The notes beneath the pieces were generated by a model. The model was not told where the DNA came from and did not search any database. It was given only the letters and a program-made list of their open reading frames with translations. A DNA stretch of 64,000 bases from assembly GCA_018287875.1 (NCBI GenBank), contig JAGVVL010000013.1, forward strand, positions 1,116,001 to 1,180,000, written 5' to 3'. This document shows, piece by piece, positions 24,396 through 35,388 of this stretch. The stretch comes from Nigrospora sphaerica. Lineage: Eukaryota; Ascomycota; Sordariomycetes; Amphisphaeriales; Apiosporaceae. The translations under genes and the position numbers were made by a program. Each line of letters opens with the position of its first letter. Within the stretch, counting starts at the first letter, position 1.

Positions 24396-26142
24396 ATGGC
24401 AATCTTAGCCCCATCACCCGACGACAAGTCGGCGCATGCCCGCGTAGTTTCTCAGCCTCCTTCTGAAAAGGACACGGGGGGAACCATCCAGCCAGCGCCC
24501 GAGGTGCTGGAAAAGCCAAACCGGTCGTGGAAATCGTACATATGGGACACATTTGACAAGTCGCCCGAGGAGAGGAGATTCATGTTCAAACTCGATCTTG
24601 CCCTTATGACTCTGGCATCGCTCGGCTACTTTATCAAATACCTCGACCAAGTAGGCATTCCCCCCCCGGGGGGTGGCGCCATCCCCGGCTGACAGGCGGA
24701 CCAGGTCAACATCAACAACGCCTTCGTCTCGGGCATGAAGGAGGACTTGAAGCTATACGGCAACGAACTCAACTACATGCAGACGTGTTGGACGGTGGGC
24801 TACGTCCTCGGCGAGATTCCCAGGTTTGCCATGATCCTAAAGTCGAGTAACAATGAAAGCCGCGGGTAACTAACATGGGCACTAGCAACCTGTTATTGAC
24901 CCGCATCCGTCCACGGTACTGGATCCCTTTCTGCGAGGTAATTATGTCCTAGCGTCACAGGCTTGATGGGAGCGCCTGAGGGCTGCCTCCTTCTCATGCT
25001 GATTGCTGACGTATGGTATCAGGTCACGTGGTCCGTCCTCACTATCCTACTGATCAAGTGCAACACACCCACGCAAATCTATGTGCTGCGGTTCTTCATC
25101 GGTCTGGCCGAAAGCACCTTTTATCCGGGAATGCAGTACATCATCGGTTCTTGGTATCGAAAGGACGAGCTGGCGAAACGCTCCTGTCTATTTCATGCCA
25201 TGGGCAATGTGGGATCCATGGTGTCAGGCTATCTCAGTATGTTTCACTTTTAGCACGCCTGTACAAGGTTCCTGACCACTTATCTCAGTGGCGGCTTCGC
25301 ACAACCTGGACGGTGTACATGGCTGGCATGGTTGGCAGTGGCTCTTCATCACCAACACGGTCGTTTCGCTCCCCATTGCCCTGGCCGGATTTGTCTTCAT
25401 GCCCGACATGCCGGAAATCACCAAGGCCTGGTATTTCACCCCCGAGGAAATCGCTCTCGCCAAGAGACGTATGGAACTCGAGGGCCGCGCCACCCGACAA
25501 CCCTATACCTGGAAGAAGATGTCGGCCATCTTCTCTTCGTGGCATATCTATATGCTCGTCCTTTTATACGTGGTTTTTAACAACGGCAACGGTGGGAACT
25601 CACAGCCCGCCTTCCAGCTGTGGCTGAAAAGCGAGGGGTACAGCATCAAGGAAGTGAACCTGTACCCGACGCTCACCGAGGTCATCTCCATCATCACGAC
25701 GCTCATATACGCGTGGACTTCGGACACGGTCTTCCGGGGCGCGCGGTGGCCGCCCATCGTCTTCTCGGGCCTCGTCAAGCTCGTGGCCTATGGGGGGCTG
25801 ACGGCGTGGCACGTGCCCGTCGCCTTTAAGTGGGCCTGCTTCCTGCTCTGCGGCTTCGGCGGCGGCATCAGCGGCCTCACGTACGCGTGGGCCCACGAGA
25901 TCTGCAGCGACGACACAGAGAAGCGCGCGCTCGTGACCGGCTCCATGAACACTCTCGCCTACGTCTTCCAGGCCTGGCTGCCCCTCCTCATCTGGCAGCA
26001 GGTCGAGGCCCCCGTCTACCCCAAGGGCTACTCGACGACGCTGGGCCTCGCCGTGGCCCTCATCGCCACCGCCATGGCCATCCGCTTCCTGCATAAGAGT
26101 GAGTTGCGCGCCAAGGGCGGCTTGTCGCTCAGCTCCGTGTAG
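24396..26142 (+). CDS. MFS permease, ACS family (pantothenate/vitamin transporter-like)
   Basis: Five exons, 24396-24650, 24705-24823, 24886-24937, 25023-25236 and 25289-26142 (introns 52-85 bp), join in phase to 497 residues. The first junction rebuilds GYFIKYLDQVNINNAFVSGM, the helix 1 block of the FEN2/Liz1-like group. Further blocks are VLRFFIGLAESTFYPGMQYI, GMQYIIGSWYRKDELAKR and WPPIVFSGLVKLVAYG, with a late YAWAHEICSDDTEKRA loop. Twelve helices fit. These proteins are proton-coupled plasma-membrane importers of pantothenate, biotin or related acids; the exact substrate is not shown by the sequence. The last exon is GC-rich compared with the first ones. The gene is divergent from the other ACS permease at 20.5-22.6 kb but is only distantly similar to it, so this is not a recent tandem duplication. 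Confidence 0.88.
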
Positions 26143-26855
26143 GGACACAACTGCAAGTTGGAAAAATGGACCCGAACAGCTCGGCATGCTGCACAATGCA
26201 GCCACAGTGCTGTATCACGAAGCCGCGTGCAGGAGGACCGGCGTGTCGCCTGTACTATTGTGCTATGATCCCTTCTTACTTACGAGTATGTATAGCTCAG
26301 GTGGTATTGATAACGCTAAGCTTTTCAATTTCCCGCGCCAGAATTGCTCAGGGGTTGAAGCAGACCAGCAATGTCAGCTGACGGCATCTGTGGCTAAGTG
26401 CTGCATTGTAGTATAGCGGAGCCAGTTGACAGCAGTACAGTAATCCGAAATCAGGGGACCTGCAGGATTATTAGGACCTTCTTCTTTCGGGTACCCACAA
26501 CAGTAACTGTGGTGGGGTAGGCCAGTGGTCGGCAGTCCAGTGAACGAATTCCCAGTAGCTTTGAGGGATGCAGTGGACTTTTTAGCTCGGCGCCCATCCG
26601 TAACAACGTGCATGCAAGGTTCTTGAGGTGGATTAACTGGAGGTGGATCAACTAGGCAGACAACACCAATGTATCTGTTGTGATTTATTGCCATGTATGA
26701 ATTGGACATAAAGTTTACATCTCTTTGACGAGGTATAAGGGACACCAAGATTTCCCAGAATCTCGACCCAACCAAATCACCTCTCAACAGTCTTCTGTAC
26801 AGCTCTCCATTCGCTATCGCAGCCTCTTTAACCGACACCAACCTCCGCCAACATT
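26143..26855. other. Intergenic: permease 3' flank and promoter of a small secreted protein gene
   Basis: No gene recognised. Minus-strand ORFs here lack features. The last 100 bp are C/T-rich before the next ATG, as in many fungal promoters. Confidence 0.4.
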
Positions 26856-27209
26856 ATGAAGTTCTCTAGCCTCAGCCCGCTCATTCTCCTGCTCGCCGCG
26901 AGCGCCGAGGCGAGAAACTGCAAGCAGGGGTTGAAATACTGCGGCAAGACGCTCACCAACATCGGTGCGTGACTCCCTTTCCATAACTGGCGGCCAGCAG
27001 GCTGTTCCCCAGCATATTAACATGTTCCAGGCGACTACAAGGGGCAGATCCAGCAGGCCCTGCTCGCGAAGGGCATCAGATCTGACGCCAACTACGAATA
27101 CATTCTGTTCAAATGCCTCGGGGGGTCCGAAGGCCTCATCGAGTTCGACCAGACCTGCCGTACCCGCTGCATTGACAACGGCAAGGACAAGAGCGACTCA
27201 TGCCGATAG
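26856..27209 (+). CDS. Small secreted six-cysteine protein (effector-like)
   Basis: Exons 26856-26964 and 27031-27209 join over a 66-bp GT-AG intron with a good branch-like TTAAC and give 95 residues. A signal peptide of about 19 residues ends at ASAEA. The mature part has six cysteines, in the patterns NCKQGLKYCG, FKCLGG, DQTCRTRC and DSC, spaced as three likely disulphides. The layout (GL.YCG..L..IG.Y near the N-terminus, then F.C.GG..G.I and C...C) resembles a group of small secreted proteins common in plant- and insect-associated ascomycetes, whose functions are mostly unknown. The 3' untranslated region is pyrimidine-rich. Secretion is well supported; any role in host interaction is inference. 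Confidence 0.8.
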
Positions 27210-27767
27210 CTTTGGATCACATCGATCTCCGAGTTTCATAATGTGTACACACACGAAGCTTACTCTTCTTCGCTTGTTCCTTCCCTCTCTCTTCAATTAG
27301 TCACTCATTCACTTCATCAACACCTTGGGTTAAGGAACAGCTAGGGAACTATCCAAGACATTGTGCCCCGTACGATGACCTTGATCACCTGCCCAATCCT
27401 GATGTACATCGGATATGGATTCGGGACAGGCAGATCAGAGGCGTATCTCCTACAGCAACTGATGTTACTGCGGACTCTTCATGAAGGCAGGTGGACGATC
27501 ATGCTAGAATAGCCTGGATTTAATACAATGCGCACTTCCATTTTAGGAGGTGCGACTGCCCGCTAGTTCTCGCGATCTAGTATGCACACAGCGGGAGAGT
27601 GTCGGTAACTGGGAAGAGGCAAGGGAGTGGAATGAAACCTTCTTACAGTGAGCGACCAGCCGGAAGGAGTGACTTCCTATCTTGCCATCGGCACTCACCA
27701 ATACACGTTGTCGACTTTGAATTCCAGTAGCATTAGGACTGTTGTTAGTAACGCCGCCCATACCGGC
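27210..27767. other. Intergenic, no gene seen
   Basis: 3' flank of the secreted protein gene and 3' flank of the tRNA. Short ORFs only. Confidence 0.4.
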
Positions 27768-27772
27768 AAAAA
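27768..27772 (-). terminator. RNA polymerase III T5 terminator of tRNA-Ile
   Basis: On the minus strand five T residues follow the tRNA 3' end after an 8-nt spacer. Confidence 0.7.
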
Positions 27773-27780
27773 GATATTAT

Positions 27781-27878
27781 TGCTCAGTATGAGGCTTGAA
27801 CTCATGGCCTTCGCATTACAGAATATTTCGAGCTAGGAAATATTAGTACGACGCTCTAACCAACTGAGCTAACCGAGC
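27781..27878 (-). tRNA. tRNA-Ile(AAT) with intron
   Basis: A full cloverleaf folds on the minus strand. The acceptor stem GCTCGGT pairs with ACTGAGC and has one G-U pair; the discriminator is A. The D arm is GCTC/GAGC, the anticodon stem TCGTA/TGCGA, and the T arm ATGAG with loop TTCAAGC. The anticodon is AAT. A 24-nt intron follows position 37. Intron bases pair with the anticodon loop over 8 bp (AATATTTC with GAAATATT), as needed by the splicing endonuclease. The gene is 98 nt before splicing. Confidence 0.88.
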
Positions 27879-28252
27879 GAATGAATCCGGTCGTGGACGA
27901 CAGGTCGGGTGTTGGTTTGATAAGGAAAAGTGACGCTTATGGTGGTTTTGTTCGTACTACGCCGACGGGGGAAGCGCGCATATCCACGCCTCAGGGTACC
28001 AAGGCCGGCGACGACTGAAGTGACTGGCTCATATTACTATGGGTTTTTTACGGCCCTGCAGGTGTCATGAACTGGATGTTGGCATGTATGGCCAGGGACT
28101 AGTTGACTAGGAGGCGCCAGTGTGCTTGACCAACGCGAATCTATCAGCGCTGCTCGTGACATAAACCCGAGCAACAAAGGGTTACGACGTGCTTTATAGA
28201 ATTGAAGTGGTGTGGTTTTGCGTGCGCCTGCACAGACCGCCGAATTGTCACT
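27879..28252. other. Intergenic between tRNA-Ile and LINE insertion
   Basis: No gene seen. It contains the upstream flank of the tRNA. Confidence 0.4.
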
Positions 28253-28265
28253 GGTTGTACGGATT
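28253..28265. repeat. Target-site duplication, 3' side of truncated LINE
   Basis: The 13-bp sequence GGTTGTACGGATT recurs exactly at 29609-29621 on the other side of the LINE fragment. Confidence 0.8.
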
Positions 28266-29608
28266 ATTATTATTATTATTATTATTCTTACACCTAGCGA
28301 CCTATTTAGGCCATGAGGACCCCCTGCGCATCTTAGCCTAGGAAAACCGTTCCGGGCTGACGTCCGGCCGGGTGAAAAACCTAGGTTCCGCTGCGTCGTA
28401 CCGCTTCTATCTACTTTTTGACCTGCCATACCGAGATCGGGCTCAGCGCGCCTGCTTCCTAGCTGATAAGTTAATTTGCTAGCTGGAACATGTCCAGCCT
28501 TCCGGAGCGGAGTAGCCATCTTGCGATGATTCCTGCTTTTCCTGGGGTGTCGAGCATCCTGTCCGTGTCTATCGGTCCTCCTAGAGCTTAGACGAGATGC
28601 TCTCGTCTTTCTCTTTCCCGTGGGCAGAAAGCGAGGATATGCCGGACGGTCTCCCTGCCCTGACCGCAGGCGCACCAGGGGCTGTCGAAGCCTGGGACCC
28701 TACGCTTAAAAAGGAAGTCTCGCAGCCCGATCTTGCCAGTCCTCGCTTGGACGAGGATGGAGCTCTCGGCCTTATGGAGTCCCTTATGGAGCTTGAGGAC
28801 GTGCTTATCTGGCGGCATTTTAGTTGCTGCCGGTGTTCGTGTTGTTCGATTTTGCTGCGCTTGTTGCCATCTTTGAAGCCAGTCTCTCTCCTCAGCCTTA
28901 TGTGCTGAGTCTCCAGCTAGCTATTCGTCTAGCCACCTCTTACGATCGGGAGCGTCGGGGCCTTTCGGTCTGCGCCAGCGAGTTGGTCTTGTTAGGATCT
29001 ATCTAGCTGCGTTTTCGCATCTCGCTTGGATGAGTGATGCGATACGCGGCTGTTGGAGCCTCTCTTCCGATGCCGCCACCCTTCTGTTGAGCCACGTGTC
29101 TAAGGGGGACACGTAAGCTTCCGTTTCTAGTACTGTGGTGGCCGTGGCTTTGAAAGCTCCTGTGACCTTTCGGAGGCACTCTGTCTGGACGTCGTTGAGT
29201 GCCTTGGCTCGATTTTTCGAGATCTGGCGGTGCCACTCTGAAGCTCCATAGCCTATCGCAGACCGTACGACAGCTATATAGACTTGGCGGGCTCGTTGGA
29301 GAGATGCGCCCCACGTCGAGCCGGCTATCCGGTTTAAAGCGTAGACCTGCGTCGCCATCTTCTTCGATATCGACTGGATATGGACGTCCCAGCGGAGACG
29401 TCTATCCACCTGGATGCCAAGGACGCGGCAGGAGTCTTCTGGTTCGATTTCGTGACCTTCTAAGGCTATCTTTGTATCCGGACCTTTCCGTCTTCGAGAG
29501 AAGTGGACTAGGTGATATTTCTGGACTGCAAAGGTCATGCCGTGGCTGACTGCCCATTCTTTGCAGACCCTATGAGCAGCTTCTAGCCGCTCGCAGGTCT
29601 GCTCTGGG
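28266..29608 (-). mobile_element. 5'-truncated Tad1-like LINE, copy A
   Basis: This 1.34-kb insertion matches the last part of the full-length LINE at 58-63 kb in the reverse orientation. It contains the end of the reverse transcriptase (180 open codons, 28999-29538) and the C-terminal region with the CCHC-type pattern CACGQGRETVRHILAFC. On the minus strand it ends in repeated AAT/TAA units (28264-28290 on the plus strand), the normal 3' end of this family. Perfect 13-bp target-site duplications flank it. The 5' end is cut inside the reverse transcriptase, as is usual for incomplete target-primed reverse transcription. A TAG stands where copy C has TGG; elsewhere it keeps CAA codons that became TAA in copy C. 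Confidence 0.88.
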
Positions 29609-29621
29609 GGTTGTACGGATT
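29609..29621. repeat. Target-site duplication, 5' side of truncated LINE
   Basis: Exact copy of 28253-28265. The boundary may vary by 1-3 bases because of shared C/G residues. Confidence 0.8.
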
Positions 29622-30619
29622 GGGGTTGCGCTTGTGCCCTGAGGCGATGCAGGTGCTGGAGGACTCATTCTTATTTAATGGTCATACGTTGGCCTGTGTA
29701 CCTATACAAAGGGAGTCTCCTCCCTCCTCTGGCGCCGTTCCTCTCTCTCTCTCTCTCTTAATCAAAAACTCTCTTTCAGTTCCTCCCCTCAAAAGCAGGT
29801 GCACCGCCGGATGAGGCCGGCCTCTTGGGACTTTTTAAACCCCCAACTCCATGGGCATGGCTATTTCGTACAGGCTCATGGAGCATGCGAGTGGCGCACT
29901 GCCGTCTTCTTCACGCAGATTGAGCATAGTGTATGAGCAAGCACATGGTGCAGTACAGACTTCTTTTTGAGGGGAATGTGTCGGGCGCAAGAACCTGTAG
30001 TGCCTTGAACACGAAAGCACATGATTGGAGGAAGGCATGAGAATGAGGATCGCACCCAATTCTACTCCAACCTCCAGCCTCATCTCATCCTCGTTACCTC
30101 CACCAGCACTTCGCCACTTTTCAAGTAGTCGTGTACCGTCGACGCATCGCCCGCAAGCCCTCCGGACAGTTCCTCTGACACGTTCTCCCCTGAGCCCACT
30201 CTCGGCAGGCCCACATCGCGACAAGTGGCGCATCGTCCGGAGGCGCTTGGTTCGTTCCGCTTAGCATTAATTTCGTCGCAAGCTGCCCGCTGCCGGGCGT
30301 AAATGCAGGCTGCGGGCTCCCTGCAGGGCTGACAGCTAGATGAACAGAGGGTGATACGTGGCGGCTGGATTCGGGCGTCTATTGCCAAGAAGGTGGCGGT
30401 GGCATGGGAAGCTACCTTCGTATGCCAGGAGCTCATTGGGGGGGACAAGCCGCAGTAAGCAGCCATACTAACCCAAACACATCCATTTGTGGCTTGAAGC
30501 GATGAGCTGTACGACAGGCAGCATCATTGGCTGATGGTGAAGTGGAAAAACACATTCTGTCGACTGGCGCTAACTGGATGGAGTGCTGACGACTATTCCT
30601 TGGGGGTCCCCGCTCGTGC
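29622..30619. other. Intergenic with a short CT microsatellite
   Basis: A run of CT dinucleotides lies at about 29741-29758. No gene was recognised. ORFs at 29835-30466 on the minus strand show no motif. Confidence 0.4.
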
Positions 30620-32748
30620 TTGGCGCCTTGTTACAACAACAGCCAGTTCGCTAGCAGACACAAAGCACTCTGTGCTCCTTCACAAGAGATTCAAGTACAC
30701 ACCGGAAGCGCGGGCGGAATTCGACTCCTTCGCACCGATACATTGCGGCTCGAAACCTTTGCCGACGCCGACGCGGCTCCGCCATATGCCATACTGTCGC
30801 ACACATGGGGAAAGGACGAGGTCCTGTTCGAGGACCTCAAGGAGGCGGGGTTAACGAGCGCCCCTCACGACGAGAGCGGCGCTCCGCTTTCATTGTGGAA
30901 GACAAAGCGGGGGTTCACGAAGCTTCAGTACAGTGCGCGCCAGGCCGCCGACGACAAGCTGGATTACGTCTGGATCGACACTTGTTGCATTAACAAAACT
31001 AGCATTGCCGAATTATCTGAGGCCATTAATTCCATGTTCGACTGGTACCTGCATGTCCACGTCTGCTACGCCTACCTCGAGGACTTTCGCCTGCCAAACC
31101 CACCGGTACTAACTGCTGAGAGCTTCAGAGCATGCCGCTGGTTCACGCGCGGCTGGACGCTCCAGGAGCTGATCGCACTGCCCAAGGTCTGCTTTTATGA
31201 CGCATCCTGGACTTACACGGGCACGCGATGCATGCTGGCGGATACGCTCGAAAAGATCACCTGTCGCGCCATGAGGCCATTCCCAAGGTCGACAACCTAT
31301 TAGTGGGATCACGTGAGAAGCTCCACAGGAGTCTTGGCAAGCTTCAGTATATAGTCTGCCATGTCTGGCATCTTTCCTTGCGTTGGTTTCCTTTAATGAA
31401 TAACCTGAAAGTCCGTTTCTATCTTGCCAGTGCCGCTGTGGTGCGACATCACCGGTATCGATTCTTCCCTCTTGATCGATGAAGATCCGGTCATTGGGGC
31501 CTTCGTTACAAGGGTTCTTGTGGGAAAAGATGGAGGCCCTCTGTCGAAGATTCCCAAGCGGATTCGAATGCAGACGCAGATAGGGATGCGGCTTGATCGT
31601 TTCCCAATCCAAGCTCGAATGAACTGGGCGGCGAATCGCCATACGACGCGGCGGAAAGATATGGCATATTGCCTACTCGGGCTCTTTGGAGTACAAATAC
31701 CCCTTCTCTACGGAGAGGGTGACAAAGGATTCCATCGTTTGCAGAAGGAGATCATACGGGCATCGTCGGATAACAGCATCCTCTTCACCAGCGGTTATCC
31801 GGATGGACTGCCCAGAACACCCCGGCATTTTGATTTGCCGCTGACAAGTCTTTTCCCGGAAGGCGAGTCGCCGTCGCGGCTCCCTTTAGTCCTCGTGAGG
31901 GACCATTTTCGCCTCGACATGCTAGTCTGCCCGACTGAAGTTAACACACTGTTTTACGGTATCCTCGAATGTCTTATCAAGAGCCATGGCAACCTCCGCC
32001 CGGCTCTCCTGCTCCGGTGTTCTAAAGAGGATCCCTCATTAATGAAACACGCTAATTTGAACCTATTTAGCATCGGTCCAACCGGGGCGTATTGTTTCCA
32101 TTCATTATTGGACGGGAGTTCGCAAAAATGGAGTGAGTGATGCGCCGCAGAATTATACATCATCACCTGGTTCTCACTATTCAAGTAGAAGCACCCTATT
32201 TGCCCGTGCCAGCGGCGGCAAACTACAGGACCATCACATACCGGCCCTCTTCACTAGAGGAACAGGAAATGCCGGTCCCACTTACACCAACATGCCTCCA
32301 ACTTCGGAGTTTCCGACAGCATGGCCCGCTTAAATTTGAAGTGCTGCATTCAAAGCCGCCCATGGTGGATTCTCATGTAGTCGTCGACACACGGTGGAGC
32401 ATAAGCAGGTTGGATCTCATATTAAGGAAGCAGCACTGGCAGTTGGGGAAGTTGGCCTTCGGTACGCAGTGTGCAGTCTGTCCCTTCTACGTAGCCTGGG
32501 GGCAAAGGAGAGTGGGCGCTGAGCTATTGCCATGGTGTCGCTTAGAGGCCGAGGCGGAAGCGAAGAAGGGGCGAGGAGCGCAAGACGAGAATCCTAGAAG
32601 TGACAAAATCACCCTTCAAATAGCCAGCAACGGGTTCCTTTACGACGTCGAGATCACCATCGGAAAAGCAATATTCCTGATGCGTGTCACGGCGCTAGTG
32701 GGAGCACACCCTAACAAACTGCACCACGCCGCCCCAGCAGGAAACTGA
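30620..32748 (+). pseudogene. HET-domain (heterokaryon incompatibility) protein gene, apparently broken
   Basis: The HET domain is clear: RLLRTDTLRLETF, then PPYAILSHTWGKDEVLFEDL, KLDYVWIDTCCINKTSIAEL, ACRWFTRGWTLQELIALP, and after the first intron ARMNWAANRHTTRRKDMAYC with LFGVQIPLLYGEGDKGFHRL. Introns at 31313-31430 and 32133-32185 give a C-terminal part ending at 32748, about 600 codons in all. There are two problems. No ATG precedes the domain in frame: the expected start position reads ATT at 30719. The frame before the first intron is also off, because near 31265-31270 a doubled GC in CGCGCC shifts the reading by two bases. HET proteins act in non-self recognition between hyphae and can trigger cell death. 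Either the gene is dead, or unusual splicing or an upstream exon exists. Confidence 0.75.
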
Positions 32749-33427
32749 GCAAAAGGACTAGAGTCCGAACACTGGGAGACTTTGGATCTATTAGGGTTTA
32801 TCTGCTGGTCAGCCACAGCCGTGACAATGCGGACCCTGTACACTCTCGATGTCAACCTTTCTTTCGTCGGACGCTCAATATAGGCGGCCAGCTCTAGAAC
32901 CCTCAGTTAAATGATTTTCTTCCTTCCGAAACACAGCCTAAGGGCTATGATCCTAAGAGATAGCAAAGGCGACGACAATTAGCTCGCTTCAACTTAAGAA
33001 GCCGGTACGATTGGTAACACAGACGGCAGAATTGGGCGAAGGGTTAGCAAAACTAAGTTATATTGCCTAAGTGGCTGCAAGATGAAAGAAGTCAAATCTG
33101 TGTTTGCGGGACTCGCTGCATACTAAAGGAAGAAGGCGTAGCCCGCTTGAAGTCTAGAAAAGAATCTATCATAGAAGTGAAGTGAGATGACCCGACCTGA
33201 GACAAAAGGGACAGAGAAGGCGCCTAATCACATTGTTTAGAGATGCAAAACAGTGAGATGAGGAGGTGGAATGATATATTGCTGGTTCTTGATTACAAAT
33301 TATGACTAAGCTTCTATTAAAACATCCAGATGCTCCTTACTGTCATCTGGAGATCGGGCCTTCTTCCCACACAAAAACAGTGAATAAAATCTCCATTGAT
33401 CGATCTCGTGAAAGCGCCCGGCGGTAG
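32749..33427. other. Intergenic, no gene seen
   Basis: 3' flanks of the HET gene and of the convergent secreted protein gene. No repeats recognised. Confidence 0.4.
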
Positions 33428-33892
33428 CTACTCTACCGAGTACATCAAAATCGACTTGAAGGTTTTTCCGGACGGAGCGGTATGGCAGGTGTCGTCGTCA
33501 ATGGCGAAGAAGGTATTCTCGTCATTGGCTACGGCGGACTCGGCAGCTTCGTCAGGTGCGGGCAGAAACAAATTGCAGTGCCGCGTGGTGAAGGCGTAGA
33601 AGTACCATTTACCGGTGTCATCATCGGAGTCGCTGTCGCTGCTGAGTTCGGGGTGCGCGTCCACGGCCGTCAGGGACCCGGCCGGGTTGGACAGCTCGAT
33701 GCAGCCCCCATCATGTTTGGAGAAGGTCACGGGCCTCTCTTTGGTGGTGACAGTGGTGCACTCGCCGTCGCTGAAGCCCGTGAATAAGGCGGCGATGTCT
33801 TGGTCAGCGCCCGCCACCACCGTCGTGGCGCGAGGCAGGACCGAGGCCGAGGCGGCGCTGCTGGTCAGGACAAGAACGCTGAGAAACCGCAT
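33428..33892 (-). CDS. Small secreted protein, four cysteines, acidic
   Basis: A single exon encodes 154 residues from ATG at 33892. The first 16-17 residues (MRFLSVLVLTSSAASA) form a signal peptide, followed by SVLPR that may be a pro-peptide cleavage site. The mature chain has four cysteines and an acidic run SSDSDSDDD near the middle. I do not recognise the family. The composition and length fit an extracellular or cell-wall protein. No antisense or alternative frame is better. Confidence 0.7.
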   Translation of the reverse strand: MRFLSVLVLTSSAASASVLPRATTVVAGADQDIAALFTGFSDGECTTVTTKERPVTFSKHDGGCIELSNPAGSLTAVDAHPELSSDSDSDDDTGKWYFYAFTTRHCNLFLPAPDEAAESAVANDENTFFAIDDDTCHTAPSGKTFKSILMYSVE

Positions 33893-34998
33893 ATTGAGGG
33901 TAAGTTGGGCGTTAACGAGAGTTGATAGAGGTGTGAGAAAGAAGGGTCTAGAAGGCGATCAAGTTGAACTGCCTTCAGTAGTTGTCGGTTGAGGGGTTAC
34001 AGTGGTGGTAAAGAGTGCATGGAATGATAGCGGACATGGAGTCTGCGTCAGTTGCTTCACGGGCTCTATATAGACTTGTAACTACGCTGGGATGCATAAA
34101 TCTGAGACCTGTTCCTAGAAAGCTATGAAGCTGACTTGAAGTTAAAATAACAGTTACAAACACGCTTACATGGGTGATTACCTCCAAAAAAATGCGGTGG
34201 CGCTTCCTATTACCTTTATAACCATTCTGCCTTCGTTCTCCGGAACGTGCACTCGCCGTTACTAAGGATATTCGTATTGCTACCTATGATGCATGAGGTC
34301 ACGTTCCCTAATGGGACAGCTTACCACCACCCACTTGTACTACACACCCTAAGAACTTCGTTCTTTGCGGCGGATAAGACGTGTCTCTTCCAACTCTCAT
34401 AATTTACATTGGAACGGCGGCTATAGTGAGGCCCTCCCCCTAAGGTGTGCTATACTGGGTTTTTGGGAAATCTGCTCCTCATCGGAAGTCTCACTCTATC
34501 GTGAAAATCTAGGTTATGACGTAAATAAGATAGTTATTATGGAGGCCTCACAGTTGGTCAACGTGTCTCTAGGACTTGTTGTGAGCACCATGTCTTCTTG
34601 AGAAGAAACGTACACTGGTAGGGAGTGACGGGTTTCCTTTTTATTGGCGCTAATTAATCCACGCTCCTCAAACCCGGTTTCCGGGCCGCGCTCGAGCCTT
34701 TTGAGCCGCGCCCGAGCCTTTCGGGCAGCAAGAAATTCACGAGGCTCTCAAGGTGACGCGTAGCTCTCCCAATCCGGAATATGTCTCATAATTTCACTGA
34801 TGATGTCCATGGAGCTTGGGTCCAGACACGGCATTACGACGGGACAGATCTGGAAACATAAACAGACACACTGATGCATTAAAACACATACTTATGAACT
34901 AGCTACAGGGCCGCTGTCGCGGCCCTTCCGGTGGGCGGCCCGAAATAAAGTGGCCCCAGGGATCTTTAGGGCATTCAAATACAGGACCTCATAAGATT
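33893..34998. other. Intergenic, no gene seen
   Basis: A short duplicated GAGCC..TTTTGAGCCGCGC patch lies at about 34690-34730. Nothing else was recognised. Confidence 0.4.
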
Positions 34999-35137
34999 TG
35001 CAGGGCCCTTGGACCCACCTACAGGACCTCCGTGGCTCTTAAGGGCCCTTATACCCAGAGCCTCTGGGGCTCTCGAGGGCTCTTGGACCCAGAACCTATT
35101 GGGGGCCTTTAGGGCTTTTAAGGGCCCCTGGACCAAG
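34999..35137. repeat. Degenerate tandem repeat rich in AGGGCCCTT and GGACCC
   Basis: Four or so diverged units of roughly 35-40 bp share AAGGGCCCTTGGACCCA-like cores. The region is far richer in G and C than its flanks. Confidence 0.5.
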
Positions 35138-35388
35138 GACCTTCACGTCTTATCTATAACATCAAGCGCGGCGCCACCGCACTCTGCAGCAAGTAGCTCG
35201 TGCGTGTGGCGAGTAGGATATTTTGTGGCTTTGTTATTTTTCTAGTATCATAGACTAGTATCATAGATACAAGCTGGCAGCTTGTTGAAAACTTACCATC
35301 CCTAACTCAAGTTGCCTCATTTCCAATTGTCTGCACCCGCGGATTTGTCCATCCTAGCTCAATTTCAATTTCAATCCTCTTTACCATT

